Position numbers and translations under genes: made by a program
The notes under the pieces: generated by a model
What the model was told of the DNA's origin: nothing
Database searches by the model: none
What the model saw: the letters and a program-made list of their open reading frames with translations, nothing else
Source of the DNA: an uncultured SAR86 cluster bacterium
GTDB lineage: Bacteria; Pseudomonadota; Gammaproteobacteria; Magnimaribacterales; AG-339-G14
Assembly: GCA_902525735.1 (NCBI GenBank)
Contig: CABZIF010000003.1
Coordinates: 1 to 64,000, forward strand
Length of the DNA: 64,000 nt
Direction: 5' to 3'
Shown: in pieces, positions 24,159 through 33,322 of the stretch
Layout: the number at the start of each line of letters is the position of its first letter
Position numbering within the stretch: the first letter of the stretch is position 1

Positions 24159-25382
24159 ATGGAAACATTTCCAGTTTCTGGATATTGCCATCCAAAATTC
24201 AAAAAAATTGAATCAATTTTTTCTGAAGCCATAAAATCAGGACATGAATTAGGCGCATCAGTGGCTATCGAGCATGAAGGCGAAATGGTTGTAAATTTAT
24301 TTGGTGGGCACAAAGATGAAAAAAGAGAAAAAGCCTGGGAACAAAATACTTGGGTAAATGTTTTTTCAGTAACTAAAGCGGTAACTGCCACTTGCATAGC
24401 TAAATTAATTGAAGAAGGTAAATTGGATTGTAATGAAAAAGTAACCACTTATTGGCCGGAGTATGGGAATAATGGTAAGGAAGATACAAAAGTAAGTGAC
24501 TTTTTATGTCATCGTGCAGGTATGTTTGGGTTTTCGGAAGGCATTCCAATTACTAATTGGTCCAAATTTGAACACTTTAGAGAAGCATTAGAAAAACAAA
24601 AACCTATTCGAGAACCAGGATCGTCTCAAGGATATCATGCGTTAACTTATGGATGGCTAGTTGGCGAGATAATTAAAAGAGTAGACGGTAGATCCGTTGG
24701 AAAATATTTTGAAGAGGAAATCGCTACTCCATTTGGAATAGATTTCAAAATTGGACTAACTCCTGAAGATTTTTCTAATTGCGCCGATATGATCATGATA
24801 GAAAGAGTAGATGCTCAAGTTTTTCCTTTAGAAAAAATTAAATACATACCATCATTCCTCTTGCCCAGACAACTTAAAAATATGAAAAATGCAATTATTG
24901 GCGGAGATTTCTATTGGGCATTTCAATCACTAGCACAAGGAGCAGGATTGACTGGAGTTAACGATCCCGAATGGCGATGTGCAGAAATCCCTTCTGCAAA
25001 TGGACATGGTAGTGCAGAGGGTTTGGCTAAACTATATGGAATCTTAAGTTCTGGTGGTTCAAGAGATAACAAAAAGCTTATTTCTCCTCAGACTCTAGAT
25101 TTAATAACTACGCAAATATCTAACGGTCCAGATACTGTTTTGATGGGAGGTGACGTAGCTTTTGGTCTTGGTTATATGTTGCATAACAAGACTGCCAGAG
25201 TTGAAGAGTCACCAAAGCATACCAAAGGATATTTTGGTCATGCAGGAATAGGAGGGGCAGTAGCTTATGGTGACAAAGACAAAAATTTAGGTTTTGCTTT
25301 TGTATGTAACAAAGAACATGAAATCAGAGAGCTCTACAAAACGTCTAATCAAATATCTAAAGCATTGCATGCATTGATTTAA
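24159..25382 (+). CDS. Beta-lactamase/EstB-like serine hydrolase
   Basis: This 407-residue cytoplasmic-looking protein has nucleophile S70-V-T-K73 (VFSVTKAVTATCI), the YHALTYGWLVGEIIKR tyrosine segment that matches EstB-type esterases, and GYFGHAGIGGAVAYGD near the C-terminus. The YHxxTxGWLxGE pattern separates it from the other paralogues and points to the esterase subgroup that can open lactones or cleave short esters. A GGGGGAGAAC Shine-Dalgarno lies before the ATG, 25 bases downstream of the monooxygenase gene. It probably acts with that enzyme. Confidence 0.88.
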   Translation: METFPVSGYCHPKFKKIESIFSEAIKSGHELGASVAIEHEGEMVVNLFGGHKDEKREKAWEQNTWVNVFSVTKAVTATCIAKLIEEGKLDCNEKVTTYWPEYGNNGKEDTKVSDFLCHRAGMFGFSEGIPITNWSKFEHFREALEKQKPIREPGSSQGYHALTYGWLVGEIIKRVDGRSVGKYFEEEIATPFGIDFKIGLTPEDFSNCADMIMIERVDAQVFPLEKIKYIPSFLLPRQLKNMKNAIIGGDFYWAFQSLAQGAGLTGVNDPEWRCAEIPSANGHGSAEGLAKLYGILSSGGSRDNKKLISPQTLDLITTQISNGPDTVLMGGDVAFGLGYMLHNKTARVEESPKHTKGYFGHAGIGGAVAYGDKDKNLGFAFVCNKEHEIRELYKTSNQISKALHALI

Positions 25383-25383
25383 A

Positions 25384-26655
25384 ATGAAGATCATCAACAA
25401 AAAAACAAAATTTTTTTTGATTTCTTTATTATTTATCTTTTCTTCTTTTTCGAAATCAATTGAATTTGAAACAGCTGATCCGGAAGAGGAAGGATTTTCT
25501 AAAGAGAGACTAGAGAGAATTGCGCCCGCAATGGAAAAATATATTAACGCGAATCTCACGCCAGGAGTCTTAACAGCGATAATGAGAAATGGAAAAATTA
25601 TTCATTTCGAAACTCAAGGTTACATGGACGTTGAGACTAAAAAGCCTATGACGGACGATGCAATTTTTAGAATCGCATCAATGACAAAACCAATAGCATC
25701 CATTGCTTTGATGATTTTATGGGAAGAAGGACTTTTTCAATTGAATGATCCAGTCTCCAAATATATTCCTTCTTTTAAAGATGTCAAAGTCAGTACAACT
25801 TCAGATGCAAGTGGTAAAACTGGTAAATTAATTGCTCCAAACCGTGAGCCAACTATAAGAGACATGCTTACTCACACCGCAGGCCTTGCTAATAGTTATT
25901 TAGGAAATTCAAAAGCTTATGATGAAATTATGAATGCAGAACCTATACCTAAAAATAATGCAGAAAGAATTAATCGACTTTCTAAAATACCACTGAATTA
26001 TCATCCAGGTGAAAAATGGGAATATTCGCATGCTACAGATGTAATTGGACATTTAGTAGAAGTAATTTCAGGTGAATCCTTGGATATTTTTTTAAGAAAA
26101 CGAATTTTTGAGCCACTAGATATGCGAGATACTCATTTCTATCTAGATGATACCAAAGGCGGAAGACTAACTGCTCAATATGGACCTGGAGAAAAAATGG
26201 AAATAGAACTTAGAGATCCAGGTTCGGATGAAAGTAGATGGATTCAATCACCAAGATATTTATTTAGCGGAGCCGGCGGCCTGGTTTCTACTGCTCGCGA
26301 TTATTTAAGGTTTCAAGAAATGGTTTTAAATAATGGAAAGTTAAATGAAGTAAGAATATTGGCTCCTTCAACAGTTTCATTAATTCTTGAAAATCATACG
26401 TCAGACTATTTAATCTGGTTATATGGAAAAGGGGTTGGCTTCGGACTCGGTTATGGAGTCGTAACTGACAGAGGAAAGGCTTCGACAACTATGTCGGAAG
26501 GCTCGGCTTTTTGGGGAGGGGCTTATTGCACACTTTCATGGATAGATCCTGAAAATAATCTTATAGGCTTAATAATGACTCAACTTCGTCCTTACAGGCA
26601 CATAAACATTAGACAAGATTTTCAAGTTCTAACTTATCAAGCTCTTATGGAGTAA
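25384..26655 (+). CDS. Exported beta-lactamase-like serine hydrolase
   Basis: This 423-residue protein starts one base after the previous stop codon and has a signal peptide (MKIINKKTKFFLISLLFIFSSFSKS). The nucleophile is S99-M-T-K102 (IASMTKPIASIALM), the tyrosine lies in KWEYSHATDVIGHLVE, and a GSAFWGGAYCTLSWID segment stands in for the KTG strand. It resembles the exported paralogue at 3076 (shared SMSKP/SMTKP, ISGESLDIFLRKRIFEPLDMRDTHFYL). It is probably a periplasmic esterase or peptidase. The tandem position next to a cytoplasmic paralogue suggests duplication or a shared pathway. Confidence 0.88.
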   Translation: MKIINKKTKFFLISLLFIFSSFSKSIEFETADPEEEGFSKERLERIAPAMEKYINANLTPGVLTAIMRNGKIIHFETQGYMDVETKKPMTDDAIFRIASMTKPIASIALMILWEEGLFQLNDPVSKYIPSFKDVKVSTTSDASGKTGKLIAPNREPTIRDMLTHTAGLANSYLGNSKAYDEIMNAEPIPKNNAERINRLSKIPLNYHPGEKWEYSHATDVIGHLVEVISGESLDIFLRKRIFEPLDMRDTHFYLDDTKGGRLTAQYGPGEKMEIELRDPGSDESRWIQSPRYLFSGAGGLVSTARDYLRFQEMVLNNGKLNEVRILAPSTVSLILENHTSDYLIWLYGKGVGFGLGYGVVTDRGKASTTMSEGSAFWGGAYCTLSWIDPENNLIGLIMTQLRPYRHINIRQDFQVLTYQALME

Positions 26656-26660
26656 CGAAA

Positions 26661-27287
26661 ATGAGAATTCACTGGATAATTTTTCTACTTGTATACTTCG
26701 GTTTTTTTATCTGGTATACCAATTTGTCAGGCCCTTTGTCTGAAGAAGAAATAGATCTTGTTATAGAAAGAATAGACAATGGCGAAACAACTATTTCTGA
26801 AAAGGATAGATCAAATTTTATTAAATTTCTCCGTAATGATGACGGTGGAGATTTTTACATGGTCAATTTTTTAGACCTTAACGAAAATCCCCCGATAATG
26901 GAAAATACTGGTGAGTCTGCTTCGGCATCTGATCTCTTAGATTTTTATATGGAGTATATGTATCCTGAATTATTTATAAGAGCTTCTCATCCTGTGTTTG
27001 GAGGGGAAGTTTCTGCAAATGCAATTGATCACATAGGCGCAGAAGAAACTAAAGAGTGGGATCGAACTGCGATAATGCGATACAGAAGTATTAGAGATTT
27101 GCTAGAAATAGGTAATAACGAAATATTTTCAAAAAGACACGAATATAAAATAAATGCATTAATCAAAACCATAGCAATACCGGTAAGTGCGCCTATTTTT
27201 TTAGACTTTAGAATAGTTTTTTTCCTTTTTTTATTAACTTTAACTTTACTTGTAGATAAATTAAGAATTCGAAATAAAATTAGATAG
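26661..27287 (+). CDS. Membrane-anchored DUF1330-like protein
   Basis: This 208-residue protein has an N-terminal membrane helix (IHWIIFLLVYFGFFIWYT) and a C-terminal one (FRIVFFLFLLTLTLLV). Between them, DFYMVNFLDLNENPP, HPVFGGEV and EWDRTAIMRYRSIRDLLEI follow the layout of DUF1330-type dimeric alpha/beta barrel proteins (MVNLL..., GGE, WD.v...RY.S...f). The function is unknown. Only five bases separate it from the hydrolase gene, so it is in the same transcript. Confidence 0.5.
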   Translation: MRIHWIIFLLVYFGFFIWYTNLSGPLSEEEIDLVIERIDNGETTISEKDRSNFIKFLRNDDGGDFYMVNFLDLNENPPIMENTGESASASDLLDFYMEYMYPELFIRASHPVFGGEVSANAIDHIGAEETKEWDRTAIMRYRSIRDLLEIGNNEIFSKRHEYKINALIKTIAIPVSAPIFLDFRIVFFLFLLTLTLLVDKLRIRNKIR

Positions 27288-27403
27288 GGATCAAAATATC
27301 AGCAATTTCTTTTTGCTCTATGGAAGTATGTATATAGTAGGGCTTGGAATTAAATTTATATATATTCTTAGAAACAAACATTTAACTTAGAAAGGGAGAA
27401 AAA

Positions 27404-28540
27404 ATGACAGATTTAAAATCAAAAGAAATTAGATCGGAAATAACTAGTGAGGGAAAATTAAACTTATCTATTGTCACCTCGGATGTACCAACCCCAAGTG
27501 ACGACGAAGTGTTAATAAAAGTCGAAGCATCACCCATCAACCCTTCTGATTTGGGCTTGCTGATAAGTTTTGCTGCTGATCTTGATAGCATTTCATCTCA
27601 AGGTTCGGGTGACAACACAGTTACATCAATGGGAATTCATCCGGGTTTGATGCAGTCTATGAAACCGAGAATAGACAAATCTATGAAAGTTGGAAATGAG
27701 GGCGGAGGGATTATAGTTGATGCAGGAAAAAACGCAAAAGATTTAATAGGCAAAACGGTTGGTGTAGCCGGAGGAGCGATGTATTCTCAATACCGTTGTT
27801 TGCCAGCAATGAGTTGTTTGGTTATGAATGAAGGGACGACTTCAGCTGAAGCTGCTTCTTCCTTCGTGAATCCTTTAACAGCACTTGGGTTTACCGAAAC
27901 CATGAAGCTAGAAAATCATTCAGCATTAGTTCACACAGCTGCCGCCTCTAATCTTGGACAAATGTTGGTAAAAATCTGTCTGGCCGACGATATACCTCTT
28001 GTCAATATTGTACGAAAAGAGGAACACGTTGAATTATTAAAAAATTTAGGTGCCAAATATATTTGCAATACTTCAGATGAAAATTTTATGAAGAATTTAA
28101 TAGATTGTTTGGTGGAGACTGGAGCCACGTTAGGATTCGACGCAACTGGGGGTGGAAACGAGGGTAAATTGGCAGGACAAATTTTATCGGCCATGGAAGT
28201 TGCGGCAAATAAAAATGCCACGGAATATAGTCGTTACGGTTCTGATACATACAAACAGGTTTACATTTATGGTGGTTTGGACCCAACTCCAACGGTACTC
28301 AATAGATCTTTTGGATTATCTTGGGGGCTAGGCGGATGGCTGTTAACTCCTTTCATAAGAAGAGTAGGAACGGAGAAATTTCAGGAAATGCGAGATAGAG
28401 TTGCCAGAGAAATCACGACTACTTTTGCAAGTAGCTACACAAAAGAAGTCTCTTTAGAAGAAATGCTAGAACCGGATGCAATTAAAACTTATGCAAAACA
28501 AGCAACTGGAACTAAATATTTAGTTACGCCACATAAGTAA
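27404..28540 (+). CDS. Quinone-oxidoreductase-like medium-chain dehydrogenase
   Basis: This 378-residue MDR-family protein has a GroES-like N-terminal part with DEVLIKVEASPINPSDLG, GNEGGGIIVDAGKNAKDLIGKTVGV and a nucleotide-binding region (LVHTAAASNLGQMLVKICLADDIPLVNIVR). No zinc-ligand cysteines are visible, as in quinone oxidoreductases and enoyl reductases. It would use NADPH to reduce an alpha,beta-unsaturated carbonyl or quinone. AAAGGGAG precedes the ATG. The 116-base gap upstream probably carries a promoter. It leads the short operon with the small membrane protein and another hydrolase. Confidence 0.82.
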   Translation: MTDLKSKEIRSEITSEGKLNLSIVTSDVPTPSDDEVLIKVEASPINPSDLGLLISFAADLDSISSQGSGDNTVTSMGIHPGLMQSMKPRIDKSMKVGNEGGGIIVDAGKNAKDLIGKTVGVAGGAMYSQYRCLPAMSCLVMNEGTTSAEAASSFVNPLTALGFTETMKLENHSALVHTAAASNLGQMLVKICLADDIPLVNIVRKEEHVELLKNLGAKYICNTSDENFMKNLIDCLVETGATLGFDATGGGNEGKLAGQILSAMEVAANKNATEYSRYGSDTYKQVYIYGGLDPTPTVLNRSFGLSWGLGGWLLTPFIRRVGTEKFQEMRDRVAREITTTFASSYTKEVSLEEMLEPDAIKTYAKQATGTKYLVTPHK

Positions 28541-28543
28541 TTT

Positions 28544-28798
28544 ATGTTTCTAAGACTATTTGGGGTAGGTTTAATCTTATTGTCTGTAGCTGTGTATCCA
28601 CTAGTAGGAGCAATAGCAATTAGTTCTTCATTCAATATAACTGAAAAAGCAATATATTCTTCTTTAGTATATGCCTTGAGTTGGATAATCCTAATAATAG
28701 GAGCTTATTTTGCTGGACCAGAGCTTGTAGAAAAATTAAAAACTATGTCTGCAAACTTAAAAAATAGGATATTTGCAAAAATAAGTAAGAAGGAATAA
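28544..28798 (+). CDS. Small two-helix membrane protein, unknown
   Basis: This 84-residue protein has two hydrophobic helices (residues about 5-28 and 40-61) and a basic C-terminal tail, LKTMSANLKNRIFAKISKKE. No family is recognised. It starts three bases after the dehydrogenase stop, and its own stop overlaps the next start (TAATG), so it is translationally linked to both neighbours. Confidence 0.6.
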   Translation: MFLRLFGVGLILLSVAVYPLVGAIAISSSFNITEKAIYSSLVYALSWIILIIGAYFAGPELVEKLKTMSANLKNRIFAKISKKE

Positions 28799-30009
28799 TG
28801 AAAATGAACTGGATAATTTTTGGCAGCATCTTTATTCTGCTTATATTAGCTATAATATTTGGTCCTAATGCTTGGAGGCTATACAAAGTGGCTAATCTTT
28901 TTGATAAAAAAACTATTTCTTATAACTTCATAAATATGAAGGAGTTTTTTCCAACTTCCACGCCAATAAAAGCCTCAATCAGTCCCTATGTCTTTAAAAA
29001 AAGAGAAGGTTTTAATCTGCCTGAGTTTTACGAATTTGAAGGAAAGGAAGAACAAATTCAAGCAGCCATAGATTACTTCAATACCGATGGATTAATGATC
29101 TTACAAGATGGGGACGTTTTATATGAAAATTATTGGAATGAAAATAAAGAAAACAGTAGACATATTATTTGGTCTGTTTCCAAATCTTTTTTGTCTGCTT
29201 TGGTAGGAATAGCATTGGATGAAGGTTTAATAGATGATATCAACGATCCAATAATTAAATATCTAAATGATTTTAAAGGAACAGGTTACGAAGGAGTCTC
29301 AATTAAAAATTTATTGCAAATGTCATCTGGAATAGAATTTAACGAAGACTATGGAGATCCAAATTCGGATATTAATAGATACGCCAGAGTGACTGCTACT
29401 GGAACTTCACAAAGAGAATTCGCTAAAACGCTTAAGAATTCGAGAGAACCGGGCACCTACAATCATTATATTAGTTTAGATTCTCAAATGTTGGGAATGT
29501 TAGTCGCAGAAGTTACTAATATGACCGTCAAGGAATATCTTTACGAAAAGATTTGGAGTCAAATCGGAATGCAAGATGATGCTTTTTATCTTACCGATAA
29601 GCAAGAAGTAGAAATGTCTTTAGGAGGTTTGAATGTTACGCTTAGAGATATGGCTAAATTCGGTCAGCTATACCTGAACAAGGGGAGTTGGAATGGAAAA
29701 CAAATAGTGCCGGCTGAATGGGTTTCAAACTCAACAATTCCACTAGACAAACACGTCCAACCTAATGCTGGAGAAGAATTTACTTCAGATGCATGGGGCT
29801 ATGGTTATCAATGGTGGATTCCAGGTCCAGAAGTATCAGATTACTCTGCGCATGGAATTTACAATCAATTTATTTATGTTAATCCTGAATCAAAAGTTGT
29901 AATAGCCAAAACATCATCTAATTATAATTTTGTTGAGGAGAGGCAATATACTAAAGATGCTCATATCGCTATTTTTAGAGCCATTGCAAAATCTATTTCC
30001 CAAAAATAG
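28798..30009 (+). CDS. Membrane-anchored beta-lactamase-like serine hydrolase
   Basis: This 403-residue protein has an N-terminal membrane anchor (WIIFGSIFILLILAIIFGP), nucleophile S126-V-S-K129 (IIWSVSKSFLSALVG), a YNHYISLDSQMLGMLV tyrosine segment and WGYGYQWWIP followed by SAHGIYNQFIYVNP near the end. The last pattern belongs to the 6-aminohexanoate-dimer-hydrolase-like group of PF00144. It is probably anchored with its active site in the periplasm. Its start overlaps the small membrane protein stop by one base. Confidence 0.88.
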   Translation: MKMNWIIFGSIFILLILAIIFGPNAWRLYKVANLFDKKTISYNFINMKEFFPTSTPIKASISPYVFKKREGFNLPEFYEFEGKEEQIQAAIDYFNTDGLMILQDGDVLYENYWNENKENSRHIIWSVSKSFLSALVGIALDEGLIDDINDPIIKYLNDFKGTGYEGVSIKNLLQMSSGIEFNEDYGDPNSDINRYARVTATGTSQREFAKTLKNSREPGTYNHYISLDSQMLGMLVAEVTNMTVKEYLYEKIWSQIGMQDDAFYLTDKQEVEMSLGGLNVTLRDMAKFGQLYLNKGSWNGKQIVPAEWVSNSTIPLDKHVQPNAGEEFTSDAWGYGYQWWIPGPEVSDYSAHGIYNQFIYVNPESKVVIAKTSSNYNFVEERQYTKDAHIAIFRAIAKSISQK

Positions 30010-30152
30010 TTATTTATATTGAATTCTTCAACCAAGACAATTCTTCTTTTAGTGGTTTTTTTGAGCCAACAGGAGATAATGATCGAGATATAGAGTTTGT
30101 AAAAAATTTAAACCAAAAATACCTAGTAACTTTTAAGGAGGGATAATTAGTT

Positions 30153-30569
30153 ATGGAAATCTATCAAATTGTATTTATTGGATTGTGGCTAATCCTCACA
30201 ACAATCGTTATCCAAGCAATGATTATGGTGGGAGCACACAGAGCCGAAAAGGATTATAAAGTTGGAAAAATTGACCCTAATTTAGGTCAAGAGTCTTTCT
30301 TTTTTAGAAGTCATAGAGCTTTTTGGAATTCATTGGAAAATATCATTCCTTTTTTAGGAATGTCAATTGTGGCAATCTTGTCAGGCTATAGTTCTTTTAA
30401 ATTAGGAATAGTGGTTTGGATTTATGCAATTTCTAGAATTATTCACATGTTGCTTTACTATTACATAGCTACTGAAAAAAATCCCAGCCCTAGAAGTTAT
30501 TTTTATGGATTCGGATTATTAGCTACGCTTTATTTAATAGTAGACCTAGGAATCTTTTTGATATTTTAG
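30153..30569 (+). CDS. MAPEG-family membrane protein
   Basis: This 138-residue four-helix membrane protein includes QESFFFRSHRAFWNSLENIIPFLGMSIVAIL and ISRIIHMLLYYY, the typical MAPEG arrangement (R.HRAH.N.LEN.p pattern). Eukaryotic relatives are glutathione transferases or eicosanoid enzymes; bacterial members are mostly uncharacterised. An excellent AAGGAGGGAT Shine-Dalgarno precedes the ATG. The 143-base gap upstream holds no gene that I can support. Confidence 0.8.
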   Translation: MEIYQIVFIGLWLILTTIVIQAMIMVGAHRAEKDYKVGKIDPNLGQESFFFRSHRAFWNSLENIIPFLGMSIVAILSGYSSFKLGIVVWIYAISRIIHMLLYYYIATEKNPSPRSYFYGFGLLATLYLIVDLGIFLIF

Positions 30570-30588
30570 ATTCAACATATAATTAACT

Positions 30589-31443
30589 ATGAGTCTTTTA
30601 AAGGAAAGTATTTCCTTTGTAATCGTATGCTATAAAAGTAGCGAAGCTTTAAAATTACTTTTGCTTTCAATTCCAAAAGAAATCGAAGTTATCTTAGTCG
30701 ATAACTCTCAAGACGAAGAGACAAGAAAAATTGCTGACGCATATGATTGCATCTTAATACAAAACAAAGAAAATATTGGGTATGGTTCAGCATGCAACCT
30801 TGGAGCAATAAAAGCTACTGGCAATTATCTATTTTTTGTTAATCCTGATTCTGAGATTCAGCCTAATGCTCTAGAAGAATTGATCAAAGCGGTTAAAACC
30901 TATCCCGATGCAAGCGCCTTCAATCCTAAAATTGTCAATAAAATTGGTAAACAAAGCTTTAAAAGAAGATCTGTCCTTCTTGCAAGATCTGAATGGATGA
31001 GCAGAACTTTTCCCACATCCGATAGAGAAGTATCAGTTTTAAGTGGTGCCGCAATTTTTATCAAGAAAGAAAACTTTCTAAAAGTTTCAGGATTTGACGA
31101 AAAAATATTTTTGTATCATGAAGACGATGACATCTCTATTAGATTAAAGGATGAAATTGGATCACTGATGTATGTTCATAACTCAGTGATAAAGCATATT
31201 GGCGGAAGTTCAAGTTCAAGAGACAAGTCTATTGCAGCAATAAAGGGTTATCATATGGGTAGGTCAAGAGTATATTCACAAAAAAAACATAACCATAAAG
31301 CAGTTTCTATAAAAAACGTGATATTTGCGATGATACAAATTTTTTCTCCTGAAATGCTTTTTTCCGAAAGAAAAAGAGCCAAATACATTTCCTTTTTAAA
31401 AGGTGTGCTTGCAGAAATAAATTTATTGGAATTAATTAGATGA
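30589..31443 (+). CDS. Family 2 glycosyltransferase (rhamnosyltransferase-like)
   Basis: This 284-residue GT2-fold enzyme contains SFVIVCYKSSEALK, VDNSQDEETRKIA, NIGYGSACNLGAIKATGNYLFFVNPDSEI (the GxxxxxNxG..A...YLFLNPD pattern) and LSGAAIFIKKENFLKVSGFDEKIFLYHEDDDIS. The closest functional analogy is WbbL-type dTDP-rhamnosyl transferases. It is immediately followed by rfbB (four-base ATGA overlap), which supports rhamnose as donor sugar. The acceptor, probably an O-antigen or other surface glycan, is unknown. Confidence 0.88.
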   Translation: MSLLKESISFVIVCYKSSEALKLLLLSIPKEIEVILVDNSQDEETRKIADAYDCILIQNKENIGYGSACNLGAIKATGNYLFFVNPDSEIQPNALEELIKAVKTYPDASAFNPKIVNKIGKQSFKRRSVLLARSEWMSRTFPTSDREVSVLSGAAIFIKKENFLKVSGFDEKIFLYHEDDDISIRLKDEIGSLMYVHNSVIKHIGGSSSSRDKSIAAIKGYHMGRSRVYSQKKHNHKAVSIKNVIFAMIQIFSPEMLFSERKRAKYISFLKGVLAEINLLELIR

Positions 31444-32435
31444 TTATTGTCACTGGCGGAGCTGGATTCATAGGTTCAAATTTTATCTTGAGGTGGCTAG
31501 AGAAGTTTGATGAAGATATTTTGAATATTGATAATTTGAGTTATGCAGCGGACTTAAATAACTTAAAAGATATCGAGCACAATTTAAATTATTCTTTTAA
31601 AAAATTAAATATACAAAATCAAGATGAAATTACAACATTAATCCTAGAGTCAAAACCTAGAGCAATATTGAATTTTGCAGCAGAAAGCCATGTCGATAGA
31701 TCAATTGAAGGCCCAGAAAATTTTATTAATTCAAACATAGTTGGAACATATTCTCTATTAGAAGCCTCTCTTCAATATTGGAATTCATTAGGCGAAAAAG
31801 AAAAAGATAATTTTAGATTTTTTCATATCTCTACGGATGAAGTTTTTGGATCATTGAATATGCGTGATGAAAAATCTACCGAAGATAGCCCTTACAGACC
31901 CAATAGTCCTTATTCAGCATCAAAAGCAGCAAGCGATCATTTAGTTAGAGCTTGGCACCATACCTTTGAACTCCCCACTTTAATTTCAAATTGCACAAAT
32001 AACTATGGCCCTCATCAACACCAGGAAAAACTTATTCCATTGATCATCACTAATGCTCTAGAAAATAAAAATCTTCCAATCTATGGAGATGGAAAAAATA
32101 TAAGGGATTGGTTATATGTAGAAGATCATTGCGAGGCAATTATTAAAATACTAGAAAATGGGAAACCAGGAGAGACTTATAACATTGGCGGTAGTTGTGA
32201 AAAAAATAATTTAGAAGTGGTTAGCGAAATTTGTAAAATCTTAGATTCTATAAAACCTAAGCAGGATGGCTCTTCCTATAAAGAACAAATCGAGTTTGTA
32301 AAAGATCGACCAGGGCATGATTTTAGATATAGTTTGGATACTTCAAAAATAAAGAAAGATTTTAATTGGAAACCAAAAGAGTCTTTTTCTTCAGGACTAG
32401 AAAAAACTGTTCAATGGTATTTAGATAAGGCTTAA
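31440..32435 (+). CDS. rfbB: dTDP-glucose 4,6-dehydratase
   Basis: This 331-residue SDR enzyme has the NAD motif VTGGAGFIGSNFI, the catalytic HISTDEVFG threonine with Asp/Glu, the PNSPYSASKAASDHLVRAWHHTF YxxxK pair, and NNYGPHQHQEKLIPLIITNAL. It forms dTDP-4-keto-6-deoxyglucose, the second step to dTDP-L-rhamnose. It is the first of four consecutive rhamnose genes in the order B, D, A, C. Length and motifs are complete. Confidence 0.96.
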   Translation: MIIVTGGAGFIGSNFILRWLEKFDEDILNIDNLSYAADLNNLKDIEHNLNYSFKKLNIQNQDEITTLILESKPRAILNFAAESHVDRSIEGPENFINSNIVGTYSLLEASLQYWNSLGEKEKDNFRFFHISTDEVFGSLNMRDEKSTEDSPYRPNSPYSASKAASDHLVRAWHHTFELPTLISNCTNNYGPHQHQEKLIPLIITNALENKNLPIYGDGKNIRDWLYVEDHCEAIIKILENGKPGETYNIGGSCEKNNLEVVSEICKILDSIKPKQDGSSYKEQIEFVKDRPGHDFRYSLDTSKIKKDFNWKPKESFSSGLEKTVQWYLDKA

Positions 32436-32439
32436 ATTT

Positions 32440-33321
32440 ATGAAAAAGATTTTAGTCTTAGGATCAACAGGTCAAATAGGAATGGCATTAAAAAAAGATT
32501 TAACCAAATGGTGTGAAGCAACCTTTTTGAATCGAAATGATTTAGATTTTGCAGATATAGAATCTTTGAGTGCTAAATTAAAAGACTTCAAGCCAGATTT
32601 CATAATCAATAGCGCTGCATATACTGATGTTGATCAAGCTGAAGAATTTCAAGAAAATGCATTTCAAGTAAACAGTTTTGCTGTTGAAAAGTTATCTAAA
32701 TTGGCAAACAGCATTGGAGCTGTATTAGTTCATTTTTCTACCGACTATGTTTTTGATGGGAAAAAGAATACGCCTTATACAGAAACAGAAACTCCTAACC
32801 CTTTATCAATATATGGAAAGTCTAAATTAGAAGGCGAACAATTTGTCGAGAAGAATTGTTCAAAATTTTTAATTTTAAGAACTTGCGGAGTGATATCTAA
32901 AAACAATGATAATTTTGTTTCAAAAATTAAAAAACTTTCAAAAACTAAAAAAGAATTATCGGTAATCAATGATCAAATAACGGCTGTGAACTTTGCATCC
33001 TATATTTCTGAAGCTACTTCAAAAATATTAAAAAAAATTGAAGATAACACAGAAAATGAAAACAGATGGGGTATTTATCACATGTCCGGAGGTGAATCTG
33101 GATCTTGGTTTGATTTCGCAAAATATGCTCAAAAAATCAACGCATTAAGCTATCCTGATTCGTCATTTTCCCAAATAAAAATTTTACCTATTTCTTCAAT
33201 TGAATTTAATCAAAAAGCAAAAAGACCCAATTATTCTTTTCTAACTTCTGATAAATTAAAAAATGATTTTGATATAAGTTTGCCAAACTGGGAAAAAAGT
33301 ATTTCTGAAGTTATTGGGTGA
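32440..33321 (+). CDS. rfbD: dTDP-4-dehydrorhamnose reductase
   Basis: This 293-residue SDR-type reductase begins KKILVLGSTGQIGMAL and contains FIINSAAYTDVDQAE, HFSTDYVFDG and TPNPLSIYGKSKLEGE (catalytic YxxxK), all characteristic of RfbD/RmlD. It makes dTDP-L-rhamnose from the 4-keto sugar with NADPH. It lies four bases after rfbB. The stop is followed one base later by the rfbA ATG. Confidence 0.95.
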   Translation: MKKILVLGSTGQIGMALKKDLTKWCEATFLNRNDLDFADIESLSAKLKDFKPDFIINSAAYTDVDQAEEFQENAFQVNSFAVEKLSKLANSIGAVLVHFSTDYVFDGKKNTPYTETETPNPLSIYGKSKLEGEQFVEKNCSKFLILRTCGVISKNNDNFVSKIKKLSKTKKELSVINDQITAVNFASYISEATSKILKKIEDNTENENRWGIYHMSGGESGSWFDFAKYAQKINALSYPDSSFSQIKILPISSIEFNQKAKRPNYSFLTSDKLKNDFDISLPNWEKSISEVIG

Positions 33322-33322
33322 T

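Noticed and set aside
30010-30152. Possible small gene in the 143-base gap before the MAPEG gene
   Set aside because: No ORF with a plausible start, ribosome site or protein-like composition.
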